Shown: positions 12,002 to 26,000 of the stretch, piece after piece
Layout: each line of letters begins with the position of its first letter
How positions within the stretch are numbered: the first letter of the stretch is position 1
Assembly (NCBI RefSeq): GCF_910592395.1
Contig: NC_088311.1
Coordinates: 9,738,501-9,802,500, forward strand
DNA: 64,000 bases
From: Lineus longissimus
Taxonomy: Eukaryota; Nemertea; Pilidiophora; Heteronemertea; Lineidae
Reading direction: 5' to 3'
The notes under the pieces: generated by a model
Databases searched by the model: none
What the model was told of the DNA's origin: nothing
Seen by the model: only the letters and a program-made list of their open reading frames with translations
Program-made: the position numbers and the translations under genes

Positions 12002-13980
12002 ACGATCGAGTATCAATCTATCCAATCCCATAGGAGATCAGCATCCCAGAGCTTTGATAAACCCTGCCAGTTGTTCCCAGGCTTGTGTGATGAAATGACC
12101 ATAGTTAAGTGATACGCCCTCTTGTATTCAGTGGTACATTTTTTGTATTAAAGTGACAACTATAGCATGAGATATGTTGGTTTTTCCTACAAAAATGGCT
12201 TCCAGTAGGACCGTAACTTCTCCAAACAGGAAAATTGAAATACACGTATCATTGAACTGCAATAAACAATGCACAAAAACTGGGTGTAACCTTAGGCTTG
12301 CCTGCATTTCACAAGCCATGTCCAAAACATGCGAGATCAGCATAAGTGGTGGCGCGTGGTGGCAAGCAGAGGTATTATCCTCCTGGCCAGGGAAATCTAC
12401 ACTCAGGTTGTCCCTTTAAGTATGTTTTGGAATGGTCACGATGTGAATAATGACAACAATGCATTGGGCCTGCGGTCATGTGGTGGCTTTCATAACATAT
12501 CCTTGCAAGTGGAGTCGAAGGAAGCTGCTGAAAGCGCCAGCAAACCAGCAGGAAACAAAAGACTGACTTAAAATTTCTTTCGCAAACCATTATATTTTGG
12601 CGCCTATATCATAAAGATTTTTAATGAGGTTCCATTATGGTACTTTAATGGAAGGATTTAAGTCCACGGTAATGCCACGTCATTAAATACTTTCATACAG
12701 CGTTTTTATCGTGTTATTCCATTAACTTTAGCAGCCCTTCGAATCTAATGTGTACCATTATGAGAATGCATAAAAGTCTGTTCAAACGTGGGTTGGGATT
12801 TTGTGCTTGTACCATAATCAGTTGATCTGGATGTAGGAAAATTAATGAACTATTGTAGGTAAATTGCGACAGCTTGATAAAATGATTTCTCGATATAAAA
12901 TCGAGTGGTTAAGACCACCCTGGCGTTATGGCTGCAGGCAAGTAGTAAGCGTATTGATGCTAAACATGTACCCGTCTACCACGATATTTTGACTTGAAAT
13001 TACTACCCTTTATTAGTTTTAACCGAAGCAACCGATAGATGAAAAATCTCATTGCGACAGAAATTTGGTGACAAACATTTTGATACTGAGTGGTGAACTC
13101 CGTATCAAAACGACTTTCTGCTTTGAGTCCTGTCTTGGAACCCCAACCTTCCATTACTGTTAAAGTGACTGACATCAAGATGCCATTAGCACTAATGGAA
13201 CTACATGTATATTATGTTTTGATATAGGCGCCTGGTCACCATTGAGTTTTACCTATACAAGTATAAAGATGGTGTGCAAAGAAAAAACTTGGCCATTTTG
13301 TTACCATTTTAATATCTAATTGTATACCGGGGCTTTTGTACCCCTCACCTGTACCGGTGCTCTTGTACCCCCTTGCCTTGCTTAGTATTTGAATTTTCCG
13401 ATACACGAACCACCGCCAGTGAAAGGGGCTGGCTGGGTGCTGTAGGGACAACTACAGCTATATTGCTATCAAATAGGCCTTCTATCAAGACGAATTTCTT
13501 AAAACGTACATGGATGACATCATGGCCCAGGTCATTAATTGTGGAAAATGACCATGTACTCACCTCGGGTAATGTAATGCATGTCATTTGCATTGGATAT
13601 GGGGAGAACAATTTCTGGCTAGTTTCACCAGTTTTGATTCCATTGAATAATACTATTCTTCTCGGATCAATGGCACAAAAGAAAATTACCGGTACCAACT
13701 TAGTATAGCATTTTGGTTATAAATTGGACTGTATTTCTGGGTTTTTGAAGAGTGTACATGTCACATGGAAATTGGTTGACATCTGTTCAACAGTTTATGA
13801 GTAATAGGACTTCAAGATGGCGGCCTTGCGGCCATGGGATTTGACTGAAACTTAAGGACATTGATTCGAGTACATAGATACATAATCACTGAAAGTTTGG
13901 TTGCAATCCGATCATTGGTTTCGGAGTAATAGGACTTTGTTTAATTTTCAAGATGGCGGCCTGGTGGCCATATTGGTAAA
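12002..13980. other. Gene-free stretch
   Basis: No supported gene. The phrase AATAGGACTT...CAAGATGGCGGCC occurs twice (about 13804-13830 and 13927-13963), suggesting a short interspersed or locally duplicated repeat. Confidence 0.5.
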
Positions 13981-14508
13981 TGAGACAAGACCACTAATTA
14001 ATATTCATAGGTTGGAGGGTCGAGGCCTATCAATTAGACGAGTGCATGTTTTTTACTCTCAAATACATATTTGGAGAGGTATTGAAAAAATATTTGCTGT
14101 GGCAAGTCTGCAGATATAAATAAATTGTTTGGTAAAAAAAATAATTTTGAATTTCGACAACCTGGCCATAGGGGGGGGGGGTTCAAATTTGGAGTGAAAA
14201 TGGCCGAAATGGGTAAAAATGTCCACTTGTGTCAAACTTGTCAATTTTAAAAAAAAATTCCGTGGTCAATCACCATTTTGTCCTCTTTCGTCGCTTTTGG
14301 CACAGTGTACCACTCTTTGAAATGTCTCTCATTTCTCCAAAAATGTCCAGATATGACTTTCCTTTGTTTTTGTTGGAGAGTTGTGGGATGTCATGTACAT
14401 TAGTTTGAAAAAATTCTCAAAATGTTAACCCCTGAAATGTACCTTCATTGAGACAAGACCACTAATGAATATTCATAGGTCTGTGGGTCGAGGCCTATCA
14501 GTTAGACG
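13981..14508 (+). repeat. Direct repeat pair of about 62 bp, 469 bp apart
   Basis: A block beginning GAGACAAGACCACTAAT and ending AGTTAGACGAGT or AATTAGACGAGT occurs at about 13981-14042 and 14450-14510, with few mismatches. The second copy directly abuts the MITE that starts at 14509. A poly-G run lies near 14171-14180. Confidence 0.75.
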
Positions 14509-14674
14509 AGTTTTTGAATAATTATCACCAGAAAACGATCTTAGTATGCCAACCTGATGCCAGATCCCGATTCCGCTTTTTCTATAAACCCAAGCAGCTA
14601 AAACAAACATGGCGTCCAGTACTTTTGCTGGACGCATACTAAGATCGTTTTCTGGTGATAATTATTCAAAAACT
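14509..14674. mobile_element. MITE with perfect 41-bp terminal inverted repeats
   Basis: The left end (14509-14549) is the exact reverse complement of the right end (14634-14674). Each end carries TTTTTGAATAATTATCACC or its complement. The interior is only 84 bp and contains a second, smaller hairpin at about 14612-14636 (GCGTCCAG...CTGGACGC). No coding capacity. The perfect ends suggest recent mobility or strong constraint. Confidence 0.8.
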
Positions 14675-15573
14675 AGGTTTGCAAACTCCACCAAACTTCT
14701 AAATCTTGTTTATTGAAAGTGTTTTAGGAGCTTGAAAACATTTTTAACCATTTTCACCTTATTATTTCGCGTTGGACGCCACTGGTCGCCACTGGACGCT
14801 AAATAGGATGACCCGTCTCGAGCGCCACCCAACGTCTGTTTTGATATACGACCGCGTTCTTCGACGTCCTCTTTCACAAAAACATGCAAGACAAGTTTGC
14901 GCGAGCGACGACCGTTTACAAAAACATGTACAGATTTTTTGCGGTTTTCACGGCCCATAGGTTTCGAACGAGGAAGTGCGTGTCGCCACTGTACACTTGT
15001 TGAAAAGCATGGCAGATCTAATGCTGCGAGCTACATTATTTTTTTGATGATACTGAAGAATCCGGCGATGATGCAGACGATCATGCAGACTTGCAGACTT
15101 TTTATGCAGGAAATGATTTTTTTCCTAAATTGTGTACATTTGTGGGACGTACAAACATTATTACATCTTTGTCGCGGACAGGAACGTGTCGTATTCACGG
15201 AATATTTACTTCTTTCTCAAAATTAACTTTCGACATTTCCAAATCGGCCCCCTTTTCCGCCATCTTTGTTCTTGCCGTTCCGCTCGAACCTCAGAAAGGG
15301 GGAAGTGAAAATCATGCAATTTAGTCTCGTGACCGTTCTTCCGTTCGTTCTTGACGTTCGAAACCTGTCCACGGGTTGATTTCAACACGAGCGTGGACGA
15401 GTGGAGGGATTCAAATACGCCCTTGGAATCAAGCGGTGAGTATAGCACGTGTTGACAGAGTCACTCGCATACAGGTTTTGAAATTGATCTTTTTTGTCTA
15501 TTTTTCTCTCCGATTGTCATCAGCAAAAAAAACAGAATCTCTCCTGCATATTTATGTTCTTTCCTGTTAGAAA
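14675..15573. other. Possible 5' region of the Myb/SANT-like gene
   Basis: No coding region is clear. A CAAGCG-GTGAGT donor at about 15433 and a TTCCTGTTAG acceptor at 15570 would define a 5' UTR exon and first intron for the gene candidate that follows. Confidence 0.3.
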
Positions 15574-15911
15574 ATGGCAGAAAAAGTGAAACGTTTTCGA
15601 TTTTGTGTGGATCATGACCTTCTCCTCTTGCGGGAGATCATGGTTGTGAATCCTTACCAGGACGGGGGGGGGGGGGTAAAGTTTACACAAATTTACTGGT
15701 GAAGAAAACAAACTCACTTACACGATTCGCACCCATCTTCGCCAGAATGTTTAGAAATTAAGAATCCATGATTGCAATGGAAATTAATACTTGTTGCAGG
15801 TCCGGAGTGGACGAGACTTACGAAGAGATGCTACAACTGTTACAGGAAATTAAGGATTTGAAGCCGGATGAAGAAGCCAATGCCGAGACGGCCGCAGTGG
15901 CAGTTAAACAG
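15574..15911 (+). pseudogene. Myb/SANT-like gene fragment, middle part missing
   Basis: Two exon-like blocks are visible. Block 1 (15574-15663) starts at an ATG just after a splice acceptor and reads MAEKVKRFRF..., then LLLLREIMVVNPYQD; this resembles the first helix of Myb/SANT-like DNA-binding proteins, common in invertebrates and often linked to Harbinger-type transposons. Block 2 (15801-15911) lies between TTGCAG and CAG-GTTAAT splice signals and reads SGVDETYEEMLQLLQEIKD..., like the acidic coiled stretch that follows the Myb domain in such proteins. The expected remainder of the domain, including the later tryptophan part, is absent, and a poly-G run follows block 1 directly. It could be a decayed gene or a locus with an unusual splice form. 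The family assignment rests on memory of the motif pattern. Confidence 0.35.
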
Positions 15912-18900
15912 GTTAATACGAAAGCCCAGAAGGATCATTCAATATTCAAAATTTCAAGTTTCAACAAATATTGAATTTTGAATTTTCTGCCTATTATATT
16001 CCAAGTTTTGCAGTATTTATATCAACAAAATGTACATGTACGTGCCCAATAAAAGTTGCCATTTCACAGCCTTCGTCTCTTGTCCTTCGGTCTCTGAGCG
16101 ATGGGATCACTCACGAAAAGTTCCATTTACACACTACACTGTCACCACGTATAACAATAACCGGTCGGCCTTTTCTGACTCCGCGTGCAGCCATCTATTC
16201 TAAGTTTTGCAATAAGGCAGAATGGCCTCATGGGGTATTTGATGCCCCGGTTTAAGTTTAGCCCCTACCTGTGATATTGATTGATATCCCCACGGATCAA
16301 ACAATGCAGGGGCTACAAATAAAGCGGGGCTACAGATATCCCATTCTACCCTATACTAGAAAACATTATCGATTTGTCACGCTCAATACTGCGATCAAGC
16401 AGTGGTGGATTTTGAGGGTTAGTATTAAGTACAAGCCCCCCCCCCCCCTCCTCCTCCTCAGAGCAACAATTTAAAGTGCTGCAGGTCCCAGAGATGGCCG
16501 GAAAACCACATATATTATGCCTCTTGCACGATCATTGGTTATGCCATCGCCAAGAAATCGGCTCCACTAAAATAGCCGGCACATATTTAACTGATCACCA
16601 GCCAAGTGAATCAATAAGTTGTAATAATTCTTGCCAAAGGCTTGACCTCGGATGCTATCCAAAACATGCCCTGTATCCCAGAACGGCATGCCGATCAACC
16701 GTCGTCGTGCGTATATCCATCCTTCAAGGAGGAGACTTTAGGATTGACATTCACTGCCGGTATAAAGTCGGCATGCAGTACCGGGCCTCATATTTGATAG
16801 TTGAACTGGTGATAGTCCTCCGCACTGGCTTGTGAGACCAATACCTTCGTATTTCTTACTTCTTCGTCCACAAGGATAGCTAAACCTGCATGTAACACTT
16901 CACCGAGAACTAAGAAAAATGTGATCCCAAACTATTCTGCCTTCGGGATGGATTGAATGAACTCAACATGACCGTTTGCCTTGTCTAGTGTTGCGTTCAG
17001 CAAGGAGGTTCTGTTTCCTCTAAAACTTCCTTGCTTTCAAATGTAATTGAATACGATGCATTTTGTCCAACTGACAACATTTCTACTCGGCTTTCTGATT
17101 CGCTACAGAGTTATTTCATAGGTAGCTAAAGAAAGTTGTTAATGGATTGAACAACGGTAATGCAAAAGGTGATCCTGATATCAACTCTCCCCACGAATAT
17201 CTTGTGATTGCCACAACAAAATCTGGCCCGCCTCGTCGATTGTCCTTTTCTTTTTTAATCCCAGTCTTCCGTGAACACTAAACCGTCCCACTTTAAGAAC
17301 CTCATTTCCTGTCGAAGGAAGAATATCTTTCCGATAGAAATAATTCCATCACTGCGCTGTTGCATTCCAGCTTTTCGAAGAAGAAAAGGAAAGATATTAA
17401 GGACTGACCCGACGAAAACTGGCGTGATGTATTATAAACTGATGTACCGCATTGATCACTGCTGCAGAAATTATCCCTCGTCCACAGCTGTTATTTGGAT
17501 ATTAAAAAATACCCGTTGATGATCGGAGGTTGGCGATATTTTTGATACTTTCGCTGTTAGACTTATCTTGCAAAATAGGTACTTTTAAATAGGAATAGCT
17601 GGGAGGGCTCTCATGCCCAGCATTGCATGAACAGTCGATGATTGTATTGTTTACCACCACAACACAATACAAACAACACTTCCTCTGCTTTTGTGGTAGG
17701 GGTATGTAAAAATATAAGTTCGACCTGGCCTAACGCGCCCCTCAAAATGAAAAAGTCTTTTGTCTGCTTGTGCTGTGTCGTCACTTCCATTCAAGGGAAG
17801 CTCGTACTTTTTGGCGGTAAACCGATAGCTCTATCCGCTGTGCAACAGCCGAGGCGGTGTTGTGTCTGTGTTATTTATACCGGTCAGGGCAGCAGGTGAC
17901 CCATTTATACCAGTAGTCTTTTGTGACAGAAGTTACGCAATTGATACTAAATATTCTTGTAGCTGATTCCGAGGCACTGGATTGCATGACGATATCCAAG
18001 ATGGCTTCATCACGGTCTTATAGCTGTCTGTGCGAGTCGCCTTGTCTATCACGTGAAGATGCGCTCCGGCCGGGAATCGAATCCATGACCACATGAGGTG
18101 ACAGTCGTTGCTGTTATTTTACAAATATGAATTGTATTCTTTGCCAACGGAATAATTAAAGGAAAATATTCGTACTCACTTATCATATACGACATATTTG
18201 TTATCTTGACTTGTATAACACGTTCCTTTCTTCGTGATCGTGTGCTGCGTGAGGTTGACTGAACCAAGACCATTCTGGTACCACATGCCCCGCCACTCTT
18301 CGGGAAACGAACATCGCCGCGCTTAAAAGGGACAAATAAGAAGGAAAGATGCGTCAGACACATGTAGATACACATTCGAAAGATAGAGCTAATACATAAG
18401 CGGATATTCAACCAGGAATTAGTCTGCCTGGCGCCATCAATGCGACGTGGATGAAATATAGACCATTTTACCTCCTTGTCCATTGACGCCCCCGCTTTAC
18501 ACCCAATCACGTCGGCCTGTTTGTTTGAGCACCACACACTGAGTTGGATTCGAATGATTCGAGGTAGCTCGATCATGTAAAGTTGGCTTTTTTTCTGTTA
18601 GACGCCATCTTTTTGGATATTAAAGGGGTACACTGTTGTATCAAAGCGTGTCAGGAAAATAGAGATGCACTTCTACACAAGTGCAGTTATCAGCATGCAC
18701 CTTTAATGAAACTTGGTATATATAGTATTTGTATATCTATCGACAGTGACAACGGCAATGTTTAAATTCATACATGTATTGGAAATGGATTTGCGCAATT
18801 TTCAATTTTCAATTTCAATTTTTTCACAAACGGCGTACATGTAACCTTTAAAGATAGAAACAGCCTTGTACGGCATTTTCGATTCAGGGGAACGTATTCG

Positions 18901-20088
18901 GACATCATCTTATCAGCAGCAATAAATAGTCACATATGCTGCTCTCTCCAAATTCGTCTCATACAATTTCTGTTGCTGTCGCAGCAACCCCATGTGCGCA
19001 GCAGGCAATCCCATCACGAACGAGTAGACTACCCTTGGTGCAGTGTGAAATCAATTGATCATGAAGTTTGTACCATCAGCTGCATGTGACACCTTCACAA
19101 ATGGCTGACTCTGATTGGAACAACTCAGCCAACGAAGTGATTCAAAGCCGATTTGAGAAGACATTTCAAACCCGTTTGTATTCTACTTTCCTTTTTGACT
19201 TTCACATTTGTACAACAACGGGCAAAATTGCCTGACAACTGGAACATGAAGGCTACCCCGAGGCTACATTGCCAACAACCTTAATAATCGGTTGGCATCT
19301 TGGTGGTATTATGCGTTACATGTATGTGTACCCATGAGCAACATTGTGATGACAACTTGCAGCTTCCAGCAACCAAATAGTCGTCGACATGGTTTGGTGG
19401 TCCCCCGACCTTCTTGGCAATTATTGCCAGGAAATTGCTGTGGCATTTGTTCGTGGTATAAACGTATCAATCTTAACACTGTTATTCTTGGTCACGCCTT
19501 GCGCCAATCATTTTTTTTCGTCGACTTTAATACTTTTCAGTTTTATAAGTTGTAAGTTCAGTACATACTCCTAGTTGCAGGTATAAACCTTGAGCAATCA
19601 CATTTTCAGATTTCAACGGCAGCTCTCTGACAGCCATCCCGAACCTTATGGTACATACTCCCTGTAAACATAGCCGGGGTGCAAAAACCTTGGTGGTCAA
19701 GATGTCTGTCAGCAAATTGATTAAAGAAATGGAGTGAGAAACGCACTGCTCAGTTACAGAAAGACAAATTCATCATAACAATATCCCTGCTAGGATTTTG
19801 CCTATTAATGCCGCAGTATAAAGTACATCAATTTCCAGTATAAAGTTAAACCGACTGATGTTGTCAGTTACATCAGGAATAATAAATAAAGACTTATAAT
19901 TTGAATATTCAGAAAATAAAACCTCATGTTTTTTCTCAAAAGGGCGGTCAAACTCTTCCGGAACTTGTATACAAGAAATCACCAAGACGAACAAAATGAT
20001 ATCTTGTTCAGCTCTAATCACCATATAGGTTAAGGCATTATATTGAAAAAGCCCCCTATGGTCAATATTTGGTACCTTATTGCTTTCA
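15912..20088. other. Gene-free stretch
   Basis: No supported gene. Open frames exist but show no family motif. A poly-C run lies near 16437-16447. At 18060-18090 the minus strand carries GGATTCGATTCCC, a match to a Pol III box B, which may be the remnant of a tRNA-derived SINE; no matching box A was found. A CAATTTTCAATTTTCAATTTCAA run lies near 18797-18820. Confidence 0.45.
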
Positions 20089-20386
20089 TTAACCCCTTCG
20101 GTGTGTGCCTAGGGCCCACTTTCGACGCACCACCCCCGAAAAGTAACCTCGATGTGGCCAAAGTTGTTTATTTAAAATGAGCCCGAGCACGAACCGAAAA
20201 TATATGTACAGTGGATGTGTTACAGCGAGAAAAGGGAAACTGTCAATCCTCCTCAAAATCAGTGCATATCGCATGCCCTAAACTTGCATCATCAATCAGA
20301 AATCGACATTTGCCACGCCCATCCCGGTATGTACTGGCGAAAAGTAGAGTCATTTTAAGGAATTCTCCGGCACCCAACGGGTTAAT
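20089..20386. mobile_element. TTAA-flanked MITE (piggyBac-like ends)
   Basis: The element begins TTAA-CCCCTTCGGTGTGTGCC and ends GGCACCCAACGGG-TTAA, giving imperfect inverted termini flanked by TTAA. TTAA target duplication with termini starting CC is the pattern of piggyBac-superfamily elements. About 290 bp, no transposase frame. Confidence 0.65.
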
Positions 20387-22951
20387 TCTTGGTTACATGC
20401 ATTGCAAGGTCAAATTCATGGATGCCCTCCTTATCTTTCTCATCCCACGCCACACTGTCCATGGGTTATTCATTTGCCATTCCGTCCAAATGACTGTCTC
20501 CCGTGATGACCAGAAGCATTACCAAGTGAATAATTAGCAACACATGGGGTCATTAACAACAAATAAGAAGGGTATTTAATAAAGACTTGACCTCGGCCAG
20601 AAGAATTTTACGGAGCAAGGGCAAACAGCTATACACTCTTCAGATCAAAGCTATTTGAGAACATGGGTTTTTCACCCAACATGAATATGCACTCCTAGAC
20701 ATTTTTCAGAGGAATAAAAAAGAACTGAAGGTTTTTGAGCTTGTGAAAATATAAAAGGTATTTTCAAGTGCCTTAAAAATTTCTAGAAATGAATATCGAG
20801 TGAAATGATGAATTTGAAAAACTATATATATCCCCATGATTAAAGTCAGTATACCCGGTTAACATGCAAGTATTTTTGTGGGACCTTGTATCATGTGATG
20901 TTATCTCCTTATTCATCATGGTAAGAGCATCTTCAATTACATCCCAAAATGTTGTCACAGCTTTCCAGATTTTATCGATGGTCTATCAGCGCTTCCAGTG
21001 GTAATATACACTGCTGTTGCTTCCCATATTTGGAAAATGGCATTTTGAATCGGATCAAGGGTGGGTTTGATCAAACGTATTTATTTTCATAAGTGTTGAT
21101 CGGATACTCCTATTATTGTATAGATATTCCGACTTTGTAATGTATATATTAGCTTCATACATGCAGTCATTTTTCAACGTCTATTAAGCAAATCTCGATA
21201 CACTTGATACGTGGTATTCTCCGACATTGAATAAATATTGCAAATATAAATGTAGCATTTGTTTATCTTTAAGTATACGCTAGCAATGGTATTACAACGA
21301 AAAAAGGCAACGCAGATCCAAATGGATTTTATCAATTTACCAGTATACCAGCAGAAAAACCAATGCAAACCTTACAGCACCTACAGAATACAAAATGTAC
21401 ATCAACACATCGACTAAGTACATGTAAGCTTACATGTAGGAAGGGGTTGGCTCGTCATTTTAGAATAATGAACAAAAATATATCGATACATGTAGGCCTA
21501 CAAATAAAGGTTGATACAAAAAGGATAAGATACTGGAACCAAATTGGTCATCTTCAGGAGACTCAAATGCACACTTAGTGGTATGGGTCATGAATCAAAA
21601 TTCAGTATAGAGAAGATTATTTGAGCCAAACATTTTGAATATTCATCCGTACGGGGACGAAGTTGGTGATCAATAGAAGCAGACGATCAGTCCTTGTCAA
21701 CCACCATTCTGTGAAAACAATATCGATAGCCGAGTAAACATGGCGTTTTCCCTGGAGTGTCACTTTCCTATCAATATTGGAGAAAGATTTCATTCTTGTC
21801 AATGAAACAGAACAATCTTCTCAGTACATGGCAATCCACCTTAACTCCCGCATATATCCGCGTATTAAGGTGAGGGATTCAATTGTCAGGTTCGATTGTG
21901 AGACAAAAAAACCCAGTAATATTACAACATTCTGTCCAAGCAAGGGACATGGTTACCGTATCGTTAGTGCGAGATGGACATTAAACCGGTGATGAATAGC
22001 TAAAAATACAATGGGCATCCAGAGAGAAAATACTGAATTATGAACCAGATTTCAAAACATTGTTTTAATAAAATATGAGTGCGATACCATCCTTCTGAAC
22101 CGTTCTCTAAATACGATGTTTTTTCAGCCCCCATTTTATTTTACATTTCCTATTCGATGTGACAGAAGAGTAAAATCTGGCCGGGAGTGAAACATTACAT
22201 TACGTTCATGTGCACTCTTCTTAATAGCAGCCCTTTCGCCTCCAAAACACGCAGTCGAGATGGAGATTGTCATACATAAAGGGTCTAGTCATGCTGCAGA
22301 ATATTCATATTATAATCATAAGGATGGAGATTATTGGGCGTTTCTTTCAAAATGTATAGCATGTATTTTCTTTAAGTCTGAGAGGTAGTTCGACGCGGGC
22401 AGAGCCAGATTGTTGAAGACGAGTTTAGCGACATTTTAGCGAGAGGCATTCATCACAAGCCAGGCATTGACAGTTGATTGATTGTTGACGGCCCATAATC
22501 ATGCTGGCGCCGGAACAACATGATACATGTCACAACTGATTGAATTATTACCGGTAAATACAAGACTGTGAATGGTATTGATCTCATGTGGAATTAAACG
22601 GCTACTGCAACTATATAGAGTAGCAGCAACGAAATGGAGACATGAGGCAAAAGGCTTGTGCGGCGAATTGTAGCGTATCCAACGTGATACCAATGTCACT
22701 GAAATCTGGGACAATATTGCTGCCACGAGTGAGAGAAAGATCGCTGATTCTTGTCGCAGGAACCTGCGATGACCACCCCAAAGGACTGTAGACAGGTTGG
22801 AGGTGATCGGAAAAAGACTTACCGGATCTTGAACCACTACACGAATGGTGGTAACCTGGAACGAGAGGAAGAATGAAATGGATCAATCCAGAATGCAAAA
22901 TGATCGAGGAGAAACGAACGAGTATGTCCACCTCTGACGATTATAGTTAGT
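20387..22951. other. Gene-free stretch
   Basis: No supported gene. Several TACATGTA-type palindromes occur near 21420-21440. On the minus strand, VTTIRVVVQDP followed by a GTAAGT donor (about 22823-22858) looks exon-like but is too short to assign. Confidence 0.4.
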
Positions 22952-23080
22952 AGGGAGTTTTCGCAAAGTTCATGAAACGCCTACGTCATTTTTCGGCAAT
23001 TTTAATTGTTTGTGTCGAGCAATGACATAATAGGCGTTGGCGATGGCGTTGGGGTTTCGGGGACTTTACGAAAACTCCCT
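22952..23080. mobile_element. Short MITE with AGGGAGTTTTCG termini
   Basis: The left terminus AGGGAGTTTTCGCAAAGT matches the right terminus ACTTTACGAAAACTCCCT as an inverted repeat with one mismatch. Length is 129 bp, with no coding capacity. Confidence 0.65.
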
Positions 23081-26000
23081 ATATAGTACTGTAACAAGGC
23101 GACCCCCACCTAAAACACAACATGCTCTTCATCACTAATTCCTTAACTGTTTCCAGAACCTGTGCCTAAGATGCTCATCCATACGATTTGGTGGCATTTA
23201 TTGTGATGCTAGACCATGGACAGTCATTTCCCATTAGATAGCTTGCCAGGAAATGATCATCATGATTGTAATCTAGAGTGAACGTTTTGTCTGGATTGCT
23301 CGCGAACTTTTTTGTCGTTGAAGGATAAGTAATTTCTCCTTGACAACGTGGACGAGAGTACTGTAGTAACAGTTGTACAAGTGTGCCTATGATATCGTTC
23401 ATTGACCATGTTGGATGATAAAACGGAGCCAAATAAACCGGTGTTAAAGGAGAAATCCAGATATCCCGTTAATGCTCACCAATCAACATGTAGGGTTATA
23501 GGCGTGACGTTCTGTGTGATAAACGCAGTTGTTCTTGGTGCTGAACCTACGTCCGTCATAGAACAAAGGTGACTGAGTGAAGCAAGCGCTAAAAGCCTTT
23601 GACTTCCTCAGGATGTAGACCTTGAGAAAAGTCGTGTCTCGAAGGAAAATACGTCCTTTTTGATAAAAAAGTTGGAATGAAACAAAACAATGCGTTGACA
23701 CCGGTTTATACACGCCGATCTATCGGCGTTGTGCGTCTGTATCCCTCCAGATGCAAGACGTTTATGACTGACGCACATCGCTGATAAATCGGCATGACCA
23801 GTTTGTGACCATGGTGAACTACTACACCAGCTCGTGTATCCATTACGATTCGATCGATATGTCGTCTGACCTCCATCGCACACAGATGTCAATGGATGGT
23901 TATTGTTTCACCTTTATCAAAGAGTGATGTGCGAGCGAGAGGAGGATGCAGTGCAAGCAATTGAGATAAAGGAAAGAGTTGTTCAAAAACGATGATCTGG
24001 CTGAATTATACTGTACTTGAACTAAGGTATCACGGAAGGTAGCATAATCGGTCATGTCTGTTAAAATAATTGACGCTACTTACACAATATCACGGCCATC
24101 CGTGACAATATCTAGCTACCGATCAACAGTTCCAAAGCTTAGACAAGTGACATTTAATTCACACTGGTTCAGACGGGAAGACGAGGGATGAGCTTGTCTG
24201 CATTTTAGCTTCCTTGATATCCGTATGCTCATGTTGCGCCTCGTGGCTTACGATTTCTTTGAGCAACATGCACTTTTCGTAAAAAATGCTTTTATATTGG
24301 GTCGCTTGCTAAAAATTAAGCGCATTGCAATACACCTTCTGGGGATATGATCACAAGTTCATGGCATGAACCACACGTTCAAGAAGAAGGAACTCAAAAA
24401 AAGCTCGGCTTTTTTTCACTCGAGTTCCTACATGTTACATCAGTTCATTCCTTGCTCAGGAGATGCAAATCTTTCCTGATAAAAATGACGGCCTTTCAGA
24501 AGCGGGTTCCTGAGCCGGTGTAGTAGGAGTCGTAAGGAATCCCAATAAGACGGGAGAATAATTCCGTATTCAGGGAGGGAGCGCTGTGCCATTTGAAAAA
24601 AGCTAACAAGCCTGAAAGTACTAAAAGAAGGCAGGAAATGAGATGTCATCAGAATGGAGGAAAGAATGAGACGTCTTCATTTGTGATAAGAAAAGATTAG
24701 CATTCAAGTTTATGGAGAGGAAACGTTGAAATTAGTTCGTTTCAAAGATGGATGGATTAAAACGAATTCCGACGAACGGACGTCTTTCGATTGGACTCCG
24801 ATATATCGGGTGTTCTCTATGTATACGTTGTACGTACATGTATATGTCTTTCATTTCAGTCAGTCATTAGGCAAGTTTCGCAATCCTTACCCTTACAAAA
24901 AGCTACGAAAGACGAAGTATGAAGTATATGGACTTTATCGCCGAATTTCGAAATTTAAAAAAATCCAAATTCCAGAAGATGATTTACGAGTGTCGGGGAA
25001 ATAAATTAGAACAGGATTTGTCGACGCGACAGACTGGCACCCGCCACAGAAACGAAGTCATTATCTCCAACTATGAGTCTTCCCTTGAACTGAAAAACAT
25101 CTTTGCGGCTATTTTAGGCACGACTTTATCCTGTTCCGCCATATTCTGTTCATTCCCTTCCGTCAATTCGATAAGGCCAATAAAGCAGAAAGTGGCAGTC
25201 TCAAAACGCAGATATTACTCAATATCATTCGTAAGTTCCTTCTTTGATTATTTCATGCATGCTCCCTTAACTTTTGAAAGAAAATTTCCAGTATGTTGCA
25301 TTGGTAATTGGCTGTCGCTTACAGCAATGAACTAATCAACGCCTTTTAAACTACTTTCCATTTTTTCCCACCAATATCAGACTTCCAGTATGGCGATATC
25401 AAAAGCATTCCAATGTATGCTAAAGAACGCCTGTTTTGTCTTTATCGGTAGATCAAAAATGGAACTCGGTACATGCAACCAAATCTCGTAATTTTGTAGG
25501 TGATACTTCTGAGATTGTTAATTGGGAGTAGAAAATGTAGAGAACACCATTTAACCCATTGGCTACCAGATGCTTTTTCAGAAATAACGACTACATGTAT
25601 TTTCAACTTCGTTTGCCAAGCTAACTACTATACATACGTTGATACTTTCGCACTAGAAGGAGGTCAGAAAAAGCATGTTTGAACGAGGTTCGAACTTCCA
25701 ATGCCGTTTACTCGAAAACCGTTCACGCGCGGGTCTCGAATGGCATGATATCGAACAGGTAGTTCCGCAGGAACGCTTGTGGCATTTTTGTTAGATGTAT
25801 ACTTCTCGTGTAATGGCCCTTCTACTTCAGATGACACGACTTGCATTTTTGAGAAAGCCAAGACATTATAGCCAAGACAACCTATATAATCACCTGACGT
25901 CTTATTGCAAAAACGTCGAATGCACCAAAACAGTTTGAGTAAGATTTTTCAATTCCTGTTTCGAGAAGTCATTGTCAAGCAGGAAAGATATTTCCGTATT

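Noticed and set aside
18060-18090. tRNA gene
   Set aside because: Only a box B-like motif is present; no acceptor stem, anticodon arm or box A could be fitted.
18049-18576. 175-codon minus-strand frame
   Set aside because: No recognised domain, mixed composition, and it overlaps a possible SINE box B; insufficient evidence for a gene.
23175-23432. Minus-strand frame with a plausible protein-like composition
   Set aside because: No recognisable domain, no clear acceptor or donor and no neighbouring exons.
24919-25335. 138-codon plus-strand frame
   Set aside because: No family motif and no splice signals that fit; treated as chance.
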